The notes: generated by a model not told the origin, from the sequence alone. Shown: positions 6,292 to 13,324, counted from the first letter of the stretch. The stretch: 13,620 bases of DNA from Rhizobium sp. Q54 (GCA_945903655.1 CAMDOY010000064.1:1-13620), one strand, 5' to 3'. A program made the numbers and translations.

Positions 6292-7664
6292 CACGACGCG
6301 CCCCCCACCTTGCGCTTCCCGTGGCCGCTGAGGCCCACCAGATCGAGCGCCGCGATCTGGCGCTGCTCGATGGCGGCCACCGAGAAATTCTCCCCCAGCG
6401 CCGATTCGAAGAGCTGGTGGAAGTTCAGCTTGGCGTCCAGATGCAGAAACACGCCGCCCAGGCCGATGGCCGCCCGGTCCATGAAGACAAATTCGCGGGG
6501 GACCTTCACCGGCCCCTTTTCCTTCAGGGCCTGATGGACCGTGAAGGCCTCCTTGCGCCCGTATTTGCCTGGCTCCACCCCATCGGCGATGGTGCGGACC
6601 CGGTCATCCAGCAGCGGCCCATAGATGAAGCGCGCCCAGATGTTGAGCACTTCGATCAGGTCCTTGCGCAGGCCCTTGAAGCCCCAGGTCTCATAGGCAT
6701 GGACCACCTGCGCCTGATCGTTGCGCATGAGGCCCTGATAGAGATCCACCACCCCGCCCACGAAGCTTGGTGGAAACACCCGCACGCAGCCATAGTCCAG
6801 CAGGTTGATCCCCTCGCCCTCGCCAAAGACCGTGTAATTGCCCAGATGCGGATCCCCGTGGATCACGCCGAACTGGCTGAAGGGCTGCCACCAGGCCCGG
6901 AACATGGCCTTTGCGATGCGGTTGCGCACCTCCTGATCGGCGGTCTTGAAGGTGAGGAGCTTGCGCCCCTCCAGCCAGTCCAGCGTCAGCAGGCGCCCGG
7001 TGGAAAGCTCCGGCCAGGAGCCGGGCACCCGCACCTCGTCGAAGTCGGCGAGCATATGGGCGTAGAGCGCGGCGTTCTTGGCCTCGCGCTTGTAGTCCAG
7101 CTCCTCGCGCACCCTTGCGCCGATCTCGACCGCCATCTCGCGGGTGTCGATGGCGGCGTCCATGCGCCGGTGCAGGGCGAAGAGCACGTCGAGCTGGGAG
7201 AGGTCCGCCTCCACGGCGGAGGCCATGTCGGGATATTGCAGCTTGCAGGCGAGGGGGCGTCCGTCATGGCTCACCGCCCGATGCACCTGCCCGAGAGACG
7301 CGGCGGCGGCGGGATGCAGGTCGAAGGACTGGAAGCGCGTCTGCCACTGCGGCCCGAGCTCGGCCATCATGCGGCGCTTGACGAAGGCCGCGCCCATGGG
7401 GGGCGCGTCGGACTGCAACTGCTGCAGGGCTTCGGCATATTCGGGCGGTAGCGCGTCGGGGATGGTGGCGAGCAATTGCGCCACTTTCATCATGGGCCCC
7501 TTGAGGCCGCCCAAAGCCTTGGTCAGCATCGCGGCATTGTCCGCGCTCGCGCCGCCAAAGAGGGAGGCGGCCGCCATGCGCGCGGCGACCCCGCCCGCAT
7601 TGGCGCCCACCCGCGCATAGCGGGCGGCGCGGGCGGAAAAGCGGTTGGCTTCATTGTCGGTCAT
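6291..7664 (-). CDS. ABC1/AarF/UbiB family kinase-like protein
   Basis: The 457-residue protein is an atypical protein-kinase-like member of the ABC1/UbiB/COQ8 family, whose members support ubiquinone or lipid metabolism through an ATPase activity. Motifs run in the family order: GPMMKVAQLLA with K60-V-A-Q63 at the KxGQ site, the Ala-rich nucleotide loop PAAAASLGQVHRA (118-130), the candidate beta-3 lysine in ACKLQYP (Lys141), EELDYKREAKNA (187-198), the catalytic loop HGDPHLGN (269-276) and the DFG-equivalent DYG (290-292). The glycine of KxGQ is alanine here. No C-terminal membrane helices like those of E. coli UbiB are seen, so it is probably not the orthologue of ubiB itself. It is the first gene of the coupled set with the membrane protein and oxidase subunit IV. 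The start ATG has no strong Shine-Dalgarno. Confidence 0.92.
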   Translation of the reverse strand: MTDNEANRFSARAARYARVGANAGGVAARMAAASLFGGASADNAAMLTKALGGLKGPMMKVAQLLATIPDALPPEYAEALQQLQSDAPPMGAAFVKRRMMAELGPQWQTRFQSFDLHPAAAASLGQVHRAVSHDGRPLACKLQYPDMASAVEADLSQLDVLFALHRRMDAAIDTREMAVEIGARVREELDYKREAKNAALYAHMLADFDEVRVPGSWPELSTGRLLTLDWLEGRKLLTFKTADQEVRNRIAKAMFRAWWQPFSQFGVIHGDPHLGNYTVFGEGEGINLLDYGCVRVFPPSFVGGVVDLYQGLMRNDQAQVVHAYETWGFKGLRKDLIEVLNIWARFIYGPLLDDRVRTIADGVEPGKYGRKEAFTVHQALKEKGPVKVPREFVFMDRAAIGLGGVFLHLDAKLNFHQLFESALGENFSVAAIEQRQIAALDLVGLSGHGKRKVGGAS

Positions 7665-7734
7665 CGGGGGAACCAGGGCTGCAGGACAGGCTTCAGGTAA
7701 GCGCCTTCAGCCGTTTTACGAGCCCCGCCCCGGT

Positions 7735-8934
7735 TCAGACCGGCGCGGTGTTCACATTATAGGTGAACAGCCACTCATAACGCGCCGCCACGGCCTCGGC
7801 GCTCCATTCCCGGTCGATATAGGCGTCGGCCTTGGCGGGGTCGCGGTAATCGGGGTTGTGGAAGTGACGCACCATCTCATTGGCGCCCGCCACCATGCGG
7901 TTGTCGCGCTCCAGCCGCGCCGCCTCGTAGCGCTGCAGGGCGGTCGGCACATCGTCATAGGCTTCCAGACAGCGGGCCAGCACAACCCCATCCTCCAGCG
8001 CCATGACCGCGCCCTGGGCGAGGAAGGGCAGCGTGGGATGGCAGGCGTCGCCCAGCAGGGCGACCCGGCCAAAGGCGAAACGATCCAGGGGTTCGCGCAC
8101 CAGATAGGCCCATTGCAGGAGTTTGGGCGCGGCGTCGATCATCACATGGATGTCCTCGTGCCAGCCCTCGAAATCCGCATGGCACTGCTCTTTGGTGCCC
8201 TCGACGGTCCAGGCGGATTCTGTCCACTGGGCCCGCTCGACGGTGGCGGCGAGGTTGAAGATCTCCCCATCGCGCAGGGGATAATGCACCACATGGCCAT
8301 TGGGGCCGATCCAGTTCACCGCCATGCTGGCGCGCATGCGCTCGGGCAGGGCGTCCAGCGGAATCACCCCGCGCCAGATCATCATGCCGGGATAGCGGGA
8401 GGGGGCGTCATTGGCGGTGAGGCTGCGCACCATGGAATTGACGCCATCGCAGCCGATGAGCGCGTCGCCCTCGAAGATGCGGCCATCCTGCAGGGTGAGG
8501 AAAACCTTGCCGTCGCGCTCCTCGAAGGAGGCGCAGCGGGCGTTCAGATGCAGCACATCGGGCCGCTGGCGCAGCACCGCGTCGCTGACGGCGGTGAGCA
8601 GGTCCGGCCGATAGACCGTGAGATAGGGATAGCCATAGCGCTCCAGCGCCGCCGGGCCCATGTCGAAGAGCTTCCAGACCTTGCCGGTGTTCCACAGGCG
8701 CACTTCCTTGCGCTCGGCCCGGCAGGACAGTTTGCGCAGGGTTTCGAAGGCGCCGATGGAATCAAGGGCGCGGTTGCCATTGGGGCTGATCTGGATGCCG
8801 GCGCCCACTTCGCGCAGCTCGCCGGCCTGTTCGAAGATCGCCACGTCGAAGCCGCGCTGCAACAGCGCCGCCGCCGTCGTCATGCCGCCAATGCCGCCAC
8901 CGGCGATGAGAATGCGAGGTTTCGAACCAGCCAC
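7735..8934 (-). CDS. FAD-dependent monooxygenase, salicylate-hydroxylase-like
   Basis: This is a class A flavoprotein monooxygenase (PHBH fold), which uses FAD, NAD(P)H and O2 to hydroxylate an aromatic-type substrate in the cytosol. The 399 residues show the FAD dinucleotide motif GGGIGG (12-17) with Glu35 for the ribose, GAGIQISPN (44-52), the DG motif GDALIGCDGVNS (156-167), and the GD motif GRVALLGDACHPTLPFLAQGA (289-309). The last, with its HP-LPF-AQGA form, is closest to salicylate and 3-hydroxybenzoate hydroxylases. The substrate cannot be assigned: no aromatic ring-cleavage or degradation genes are nearby. The start is GTG 8934, since AGGAG lies 8 nt upstream and the FAD motif starts at the normal distance. 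It lies 93 bp after the AbrB-like gene and 70 bp before the ABC1 gene, so it is probably cotranscribed with neither or only loosely. Confidence 0.92.
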   Translation of the reverse strand: MAGSKPRILIAGGGIGGMTTAAALLQRGFDVAIFEQAGELREVGAGIQISPNGNRALDSIGAFETLRKLSCRAERKEVRLWNTGKVWKLFDMGPAALERYGYPYLTVYRPDLLTAVSDAVLRQRPDVLHLNARCASFEERDGKVFLTLQDGRIFEGDALIGCDGVNSMVRSLTANDAPSRYPGMMIWRGVIPLDALPERMRASMAVNWIGPNGHVVHYPLRDGEIFNLAATVERAQWTESAWTVEGTKEQCHADFEGWHEDIHVMIDAAPKLLQWAYLVREPLDRFAFGRVALLGDACHPTLPFLAQGAVMALEDGVVLARCLEAYDDVPTALQRYEAARLERDNRMVAGANEMVRHFHNPDYRDPAKADAYIDREWSAEAVAARYEWLFTYNVNTAPV

Positions 8935-8976
8935 TTGCGCGTCTCCTGTCTTGGAGAGAAGTCCTATCTCAGGAGA
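8935..8976 (-). promoter_or_regulatory. Possible Shine-Dalgarno-masking hairpin before FAD monooxygenase
   Basis: On the - strand the ribosome-binding site sits in CAGGAGA (complement of 8942-8948). It can pair perfectly over 7 bp with TCTCCTG (complement of 8970-8976), or over 5 bp with the nearer TCTCC through an AAGACA loop. The two pairings exclude each other, and both hide the AGGAG. Functional meaning is unproven. Confidence 0.35.
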
Positions 8977-9027
8977 GGGCGCGGGGGCAAATGGGGCGGG
9001 GCTTGATGGGGAGCCGGAGGGGGGCGC

Positions 9028-9288
9028 TCAACTGGCGAGCGCTGAAAGAGCGTTGCGATAGGTTCGCATCCCCTTGTTCGCCAACGCCATCGCCTTCCCG
9101 AAGGCGGGATCGAAGGGGCTGAGGCGCACCGTGGAGCCCGCCTGCTCCACCACATGCATCTCGTCACCCTCCTTCAGGTCGAGGCGGGCGACAAGGTCCT
9201 TGGGCAGGATGAAGCCGAGGGAGCCGCCGATCTTTTGGATCTGGACGACATGGCCCTCCAGCTCGGTGGTCCCGGGCGTTTCACTCAT
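9028..9288 (-). CDS. AbrB/MazE/SpoVT-type DNA-binding protein (antitoxin-like)
   Basis: The 86-residue protein has a swapped-hairpin AbrB domain in residues 10-50: VVQIQKIGGSLGFILPKDLVARLDLKEGDEMHV, with the family pattern KIGxSLGxxLPK and LxxGD. Its C-terminal tail (SPFDPAFGKAMALANKGMRTYRNALSAL) resembles antitoxins that, to my recollection, are paired with Doc-type toxins, where the tail neutralises the toxin. No toxin gene lies downstream: 93 bp later the FAD monooxygenase begins. It is therefore an orphan antitoxin or a stand-alone regulator. A strong promoter overlapped by an inverted repeat lies just upstream and suggests self-repression. The ATG 9288 has GGAAG upstream. It is a paralogue of the gene immediately upstream. 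Confidence 0.88.
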   Translation of the reverse strand: MSETPGTTELEGHVVQIQKIGGSLGFILPKDLVARLDLKEGDEMHVVEQAGSTVRLSPFDPAFGKAMALANKGMRTYRNALSALAS

Positions 9289-9299
9289 GGGGTAGCTTC

Positions 9300-9347
9300 C
9301 AGCGTTACATGAACATTATAACGCTGTAGGCTCAGGCACTCAACGCT
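9300..9347 (-). promoter_or_regulatory. Promoter with overlapping palindromic operator, upstream of AbrB-like gene
   Basis: On the - strand, TTGAGT (9343-9338) and TATAAT (9320-9315) are exactly 17 nt apart, a near-consensus sigma-70 promoter with an expected start near 9308, about 20 nt before the ATG at 9288. A perfect 8-bp inverted repeat, CAGCGTTA (9300-9307) and TAACGCTG (9319-9326) around 11 nt, spans the -10 and start site. A third half-site AACGCT at 9342-9347 abuts the -35. The arrangement is typical of an autoregulatory repressor operator. The likely binder is the AbrB-like product of the next gene or of its paralogue (inference). Confidence 0.7.
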
Positions 9348-9367
9348 TGTTCAGAGCAATCGCAGTC

Positions 9368-9646
9368 TCAAACCAGAGCGTCTGGCGCCTTGACTGCGGT
9401 TTTCTGAAATTTCTGCTTGAAATCGTCCATCGATTTCCGGCTGACGTTGAACACATGCTTGTGCTTGTCGTCGTGATGGGCGACCGGGGCGGAAGAGGCG
9501 TCCTCGGCGACGACCAGTCGATCGCCCGTCTTCAGATGCAGCCGCGCCATCACCTCTTTCGGCAGGATGAGCGTGAGCGTATTGCCGATCTTGCGGACAT
9601 GAAGGGCGTGATCTTCCGGCGGAACATATTTTGGTGCTTCGCTCAT
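9368..9646 (-). CDS. AbrB/MazE/SpoVT-type DNA-binding protein with His/Lys-rich tail
   Basis: The 92-residue protein has an AbrB domain at residues 14-48 (ALHVRKIGNTLTLILPKEVMARLHLKTGDRLVV), clearly paralogous to the next gene: KIG, LILPK and ARL-LK-GD line up. Its C-terminal half differs. It is polar and charged, with HHDDKHKH (57-64) and then a Lys/Phe-rich stretch, and lacks the antitoxin-like tail of its neighbour. No toxin is adjacent on either side. The ATG 9646 has an excellent site, AAAGGAG 7 nt upstream. It lies 62 bp after pepF on the same strand, and its upstream region is the most AT-rich stretch of the window. It is probably a DNA-binding regulator; the target is unknown. The HHDDKHKH patch might bind metal, but that is speculation. 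Confidence 0.85.
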   Translation of the reverse strand: MSEAPKYVPPEDHALHVRKIGNTLTLILPKEVMARLHLKTGDRLVVAEDASSAPVAHHDDKHKHVFNVSRKSMDDFKQKFQKTAVKAPDALV

Positions 9647-9655
9647 GGGGGCGCT

Positions 9656-9675
9656 CCTTTAAGATATTTTTAAGG
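9656..9675 (-). promoter_or_regulatory. Imperfect 20-bp palindrome at the RBS of the upstream AbrB-like gene
   Basis: The stretch CCTTTAAGATATTTTTAAGG reads as a palindrome with 8 of 10 base pairs matched per half. It overlaps the Shine-Dalgarno of the gene starting at 9646, so a bound protein could block transcription or translation. AbrB-type proteins bind AT-rich sites, so it is a candidate self-operator. It could also be chance in AT-rich DNA. Confidence 0.35.
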
Positions 9676-9708
9676 CTACGCCATAATCGGAAATATGACA
9701 ACTAAAAC

Positions 9709-11553
9709 TTACACTTCCATCAACTCCAGCTCGGCAATCATGTCTTCGATCATCTTCAGCCCGATCTGCCAGAACCCGGGATCGCGCGCGTCAAGACCAA
9801 AGGGCGCCAGCAATTCGGAATAGTGCTTCGAGCCGCCCGCCGACAGCAGGGCGAAGTATTTCTCCACAAAACCGCTCTCCGCCCCCTGATAGACGCCGTA
9901 GAGCGAATTCACGAGGCAATCGCCGAAGGCGTAGGCGTAGACATAGAAGGGCGAATGGACGAAATGGGGGATATAGGCCCAGAAGGTCTCATAGCCCTCA
10001 TGCAGTGCGATGGCGGGGCCAAGGCTCTCAGCCTGCACGCTCATCCATAATTCGCCGATGCCCTCGGCGGTCAATTCGCCCTCGCGCCGCGCCTCATGCA
10101 GCTTGCGCTCGAAGGAATAGAAGGCGATCTGGCGCACCACCGTATTGATCATGTCCTCCACTTTGGCCGCCAGCATGGCGCGGCGCTGCTCGGGACCTGA
10201 ATCGGCCAGCAGGGTGCGGAAGGTCAGCATTTCCCCGAACACGCTGGCGGTTTCGGCGAGGGTCAGGGGGGTCGGCGCCATCAGCGCGCCATTGGGAGCG
10301 GCGAGCACCTGATGCACCCCATGTCCGAGTTCATGGGCGAGCGTCATCACATCGCGCGGTTTGCCCTGATAGTTCAGCAGCACATAGGGATGGGCTGACG
10401 GCACGGTCGGATGGGCGAAGGCGCCGGGCGCCTTGCCCGGCCGCACGGGGGCGTCGATCCACTGTTCATCGAAGAAGCGCCGGGCGATCTCCGCCATTTT
10501 CGGCGAAAAGGCGCCATAGGCCGAGAGCACGAGATGGCGGGCGTCCTCCCAATTATAGGTGCGGGTGGGCACATTGGGCAGGGGGGCGTTGCGGTCCCAA
10601 TGGTCGAGCTGGTCCTTGCCGAACCATTTAGCCTTCAACTTGTAATAGCGGTGAGACAGGCGCGGATAAGCCTCCCGCACGGCGGCCACCAGCGAATCCA
10701 CCACCTCGCGCTCGACCCGGTTCGACAGGTGGCGGGAATCCGCCACATCCTGAAACCCGCGCCAGCGGTCGCCGATTTCCTTGTCCTTGGCCAGCACATT
10801 GGTGATGAGGGTGAAGGTGCGCTGGTTGGCGCGCAGGGTCGTGGCCAGGGCCTGCGCGGCCTCCTTGCGGACGGAGGCCTCCCTGTCCTGCATCAGATTG
10901 AGGGTGGGCTCGATCGCCAATTCCTTGTCGCCGACCTTGAAGCGCAGGGAGGCGATGGTCTCGTCGAAGAGCCGGTTCCAGGCGCCGCGTCCGGTGACGG
11001 ATTTCTCGTGGAAGAGCTGCTCGACCCGATCCTCCAGCTGATAGGGCTTCTCGCGCCGCACATCCTCGATCCAGGGCCGGTAATGGGCGAGCGGGCCGTC
11101 ATTCATGGCCGCCTCAAGGGCCGCGTCATCGATTCGGTTGAGCTCAAGGGTCAAAAAGACGAGGTCGGTGGAGGCGTTGGTGATTTTTTCCTGGGCGTCG
11201 CCAAAAAATTTCGCACGCTGGGGGTCCGTGGTGTCGCCCGCATAGATCAGGCCCGCATAGGACATGATTCGCCCGATCAGATCCTCCAGCCGCTCATAGC
11301 GCGCCAGCATGTCGAACAGCGCGCGGGAGGCGCCGGGGCCGGTGGCGAGGTTCGCGAGCTTGCCCCGGTAGAGCTCGGCGAAAGCTTTGCAATCGCTGAG
11401 GGCGCGGGCGATATCCTGAGCATATTCGGGGGAATCCATCCCCGGATAGAGGTCGGTCAGATCCCATTCAGGCAGCCCGCCCTGGGCGGGGGTCGCCCCT
11501 TCAGCGGCGGCGGAGCGAGTGGCGAGGGCTTGGCGGGCGGCGAGGGTGCGCAT
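9709..11553 (-). CDS. pepF: M3 family oligoendopeptidase F
   Basis: A zinc metallopeptidase of the M3 (thimet oligopeptidase) clan that cuts short peptides in the cytosol, in general peptide turnover. The 614 residues have the N-terminal WDLTDLYP signature (30-37), a long helical body, and the active site TLAHELGHGVHQ, with zinc ligands His407 and His411, catalytic Glu408 and third ligand Glu434 (LAETASVFGE). The C-terminal HEGYETFWAYIPHFVHSPFYVYAYAFG segment carries the conserved substrate-binding His/Tyr residues. No signal peptide is evident; the first 25 residues are a variable Ala-rich extension. Length is normal for the pepF/M3 group. The ATG 11553 has a poor ribosome-binding site, so a start within the extension is possible. 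It is divergent from the response regulator gene. Confidence 0.95.
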   Translation of the reverse strand: MRTLAARQALATRSAAAEGATPAQGGLPEWDLTDLYPGMDSPEYAQDIARALSDCKAFAELYRGKLANLATGPGASRALFDMLARYERLEDLIGRIMSYAGLIYAGDTTDPQRAKFFGDAQEKITNASTDLVFLTLELNRIDDAALEAAMNDGPLAHYRPWIEDVRREKPYQLEDRVEQLFHEKSVTGRGAWNRLFDETIASLRFKVGDKELAIEPTLNLMQDREASVRKEAAQALATTLRANQRTFTLITNVLAKDKEIGDRWRGFQDVADSRHLSNRVEREVVDSLVAAVREAYPRLSHRYYKLKAKWFGKDQLDHWDRNAPLPNVPTRTYNWEDARHLVLSAYGAFSPKMAEIARRFFDEQWIDAPVRPGKAPGAFAHPTVPSAHPYVLLNYQGKPRDVMTLAHELGHGVHQVLAAPNGALMAPTPLTLAETASVFGEMLTFRTLLADSGPEQRRAMLAAKVEDMINTVVRQIAFYSFERKLHEARREGELTAEGIGELWMSVQAESLGPAIALHEGYETFWAYIPHFVHSPFYVYAYAFGDCLVNSLYGVYQGAESGFVEKYFALLSAGGSKHYSELLAPFGLDARDPGFWQIGLKMIEDMIAELELMEV

Positions 11554-11735
11554 GGGGCGAGATCCATTCTGGTGCAGCCCCCTATATCGGGCTTCCCCCC
11601 CAAACGATCAACCGCTCAGGCCGCGCCGCAGCGCTTGCGTCACATGGAAGCCACAAAATTAATCCGCCGTTTACCCTGTTGCACCAACATGACGTCTCAA
11701 GCAGGCCGATTCCTGCCGGGGATTGAAGCAACCGC
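11554..11735. promoter_or_regulatory. Divergent intergenic region between pepF and the response regulator
   Basis: These 182 bp should carry both promoters. For pepF a weak candidate is TTGATC (complement of 11606-11611) with GATATA (complement of 11583-11588), 17 nt apart. For the + strand no convincing sigma-70 or sigma-54 box pair was found. A 16-codon open frame, ATG 11689 to TGA 11737-11739, overlaps the regulator start as ATGA and could act as a coupled leader. It has no visible ribosome-binding site. Confidence 0.3.
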
Positions 11736-13229
11736 ATGACATTGACCGTCCTCATCGCCGACGACGACGCCATTCAGCGTCGGCTCCTCGAAGCCATGGT
11801 CCGCCGATTCGGCTATCACGCCGAACTGGTCGATAGCGGCGAAGCCGCGCTCGCCCGCTTGGTGGCCGCCGATCTGCCGCACGTTGATTGCCTGATCCTT
11901 GATCTGGTCATGCCCGACCTTGATGGCATGGGCGTTCTGCTGCGCATGCGCGAACAAGGCATCACCACGCCCGTCATCGTGCAGGCTTCGCCCAATTCCA
12001 TTGAATCCGTCACCTCCGCCACGCGGGCGGGCGCCTTTGATTTCGTCGTGAAGCCCGTGGGCGCGGAGCGTTTGCAGGTCTCGCTCAAGAACGCCATGCG
12101 GTTCGAAACCCTCCAGGAGGAGGTGCGCCGGACGGCGAGGCGCGGCTCCGCGACGGTGGCCTTCCGCGACATATCCACCTCCTCCCAAGAGATGGAGCGG
12201 ATCAGGCGGCTATGCGAAAGAGCCGCCAAATCGACCATCCCGGTCCTCATCGAGGGCGAGAAGGGCGTCGGCCAGGAGCTGGTCGCCCGGGCGATCCATG
12301 GCGCCTCCGAACGGCGCGGTCGCTCGTTCCTCACCGTGAACTGCGCAGGATTGCCCGAAGGCGGGGTGGAATCCCTGCTGTTCGGCCACGAAAAGGGAGC
12401 CGTCGCCGGCGCCCTTGACCGGCGTGTCGGCAAATTCGCCGAAGCCCATGGCGGCGCCATCTTCCTTGAAAATGTGGAAGACCTGCCGCCCCATGCCCAG
12501 GCCCAGCTGCTGCGCGCCCTGCATGAGGGGGAAATTGAACCCGCCGGGGCGAAAAAGGCGATCAAGATCGATGTGCGCATCATCGCCGCCACCAATCGCA
12601 ACATGATCCAATGCGTGAAGACCGGCGCCTTCCGGGAAGATCTCTACTATCGCCTCAATGTCTTCCCCATCAGCGTGCCGCCGCTGCGCGCGCGCCGGGA
12701 CGACATCACCGATCTCGCCCGTCGTTTCATGGCGCGCTTCGCCGCCGAAGAGGGCAAGCGTTTGCGCGGGCTTTCAGCTGAAGCGCTGGCCCTGCTGACC
12801 ACCTACCATTGGCCGGGCAATGTGCGGCAGCTCGAAAACACCCTGTTCCGGGCCGTGGTTCTGGCCGAGGGCGACGAACTGACCATCGCGGAATTCCCCC
12901 AGATCGCCGCTCAGGTGGAGGGGTTCGACGTACGCATTCCCGCCGCCCCCGCCCTCGCCCTGCCCCAGCCACCCCAACGGGAGATCATCCGGATCGAGGT
13001 GCGCGACCCCCACGCCATGCGTCCGCTGGATGAACATGGCAATGTGCGCAAGCTCGAAGACATGGAGGCGGAGATGATCCGCTTCGCCCTCACCTATTAT
13101 CGCGGGCAAATGTCGGAGATGGCGCGGCGGCTTGGAATCGGGCGCTCGACACTCTACCGCAAAATGAAGGACATCGGCCTGCAGGACGACGAGATCTCCG
13201 CCATCGGCGAGAGCGTTGAAGCGGCCTAA
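11736..13229 (+). CDS. NtrC-type response regulator with degenerate AAA+ motifs
   Basis: The 497 residues comprise a receiver domain (3-120), a sigma-54-activator-type AAA+ domain (about 145-375), a Pro-rich linker (400-436) and a Fis-type helix-turn-helix (448-482, MSEMARRLGIGRSTLYRKM). The receiver keeps the acidic pocket Asp9-11, phospho-acceptor Asp56 and Lys106, but the usual Thr/Ser after beta-4 is Ala84. In the AAA+ domain, Walker A is GEKGVGQE (174-181), with Gln180 for the catalytic Lys. The GAFTGA loop is GAVAGA (221-226), and Walker B is IFLENV (242-247), with Glu-Asn for Asp-Glu. REDLYYRLNVFP (arginine fingers) and WPGNVRQLEN (sensor II) are kept. It probably binds DNA but may neither hydrolyse ATP nor remodel sigma-54 polymerase. 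HupR and NtrC of Rhodobacter capsulatus are known NtrC-type regulators that work with sigma-70 polymerase. No histidine kinase gene is nearby, and the target is unknown. Confidence 0.93.
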   Translation: MTLTVLIADDDAIQRRLLEAMVRRFGYHAELVDSGEAALARLVAADLPHVDCLILDLVMPDLDGMGVLLRMREQGITTPVIVQASPNSIESVTSATRAGAFDFVVKPVGAERLQVSLKNAMRFETLQEEVRRTARRGSATVAFRDISTSSQEMERIRRLCERAAKSTIPVLIEGEKGVGQELVARAIHGASERRGRSFLTVNCAGLPEGGVESLLFGHEKGAVAGALDRRVGKFAEAHGGAIFLENVEDLPPHAQAQLLRALHEGEIEPAGAKKAIKIDVRIIAATNRNMIQCVKTGAFREDLYYRLNVFPISVPPLRARRDDITDLARRFMARFAAEEGKRLRGLSAEALALLTTYHWPGNVRQLENTLFRAVVLAEGDELTIAEFPQIAAQVEGFDVRIPAAPALALPQPPQREIIRIEVRDPHAMRPLDEHGNVRKLEDMEAEMIRFALTYYRGQMSEMARRLGIGRSTLYRKMKDIGLQDDEISAIGESVEAA

Positions 13230-13255
13230 CTACTTATAAGAACTTGTAAATTACT

Positions 13256-13278
13256 ATTGAACGAAAGACCGGTTCAAT
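13256..13278 (+). repeat. Inverted repeat ATTGAAC-N9-GTTCAAT, possible operator
   Basis: Perfect 7-bp arms at 13256-13262 and 13272-13278 lie 27 nt after the regulator stop. An 8-bp palindrome CTTATAAG (13233-13240) lies just before it. The site is about 110 bp before the next start, in the presumed promoter region of the exported-protein gene. No T-run follows, so it is more likely a protein-binding site than a terminator. Confidence 0.45.
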
Positions 13279-13324
13279 GTTACTTTAGGGAATGTCGCGG
13301 CGTTTTCCCTTGAGTCGTCATTAA

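Noticed and set aside
8180..8194. TGGCAC-N5-TTTG, resembling a sigma-54 -24/-12 site
   Set aside because: It lies inside the monooxygenase coding sequence on the opposite strand, its -12 element is imperfect, and no gene starts downstream of it.
6321..9006. Long + strand frames opposite the ABC1 and FAD monooxygenase genes
   Set aside because: Same reverse-strand composition effect; the - strand genes carry clear motifs over their whole length.
9347..9673. 108-codon + strand frame opposite the first AbrB-like gene, considered as a missing toxin
   Set aside because: It is antisense to a gene with a clear AbrB domain and an excellent ribosome-binding site, and shows no toxin-family motif.
10411..11739. 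442-codon + strand frame opposite pepF, ending at the regulator start
   Set aside because: Antisense shadow of pepF. Only its last 16 codons lie in free intergenic DNA and are noted as a possible leader.
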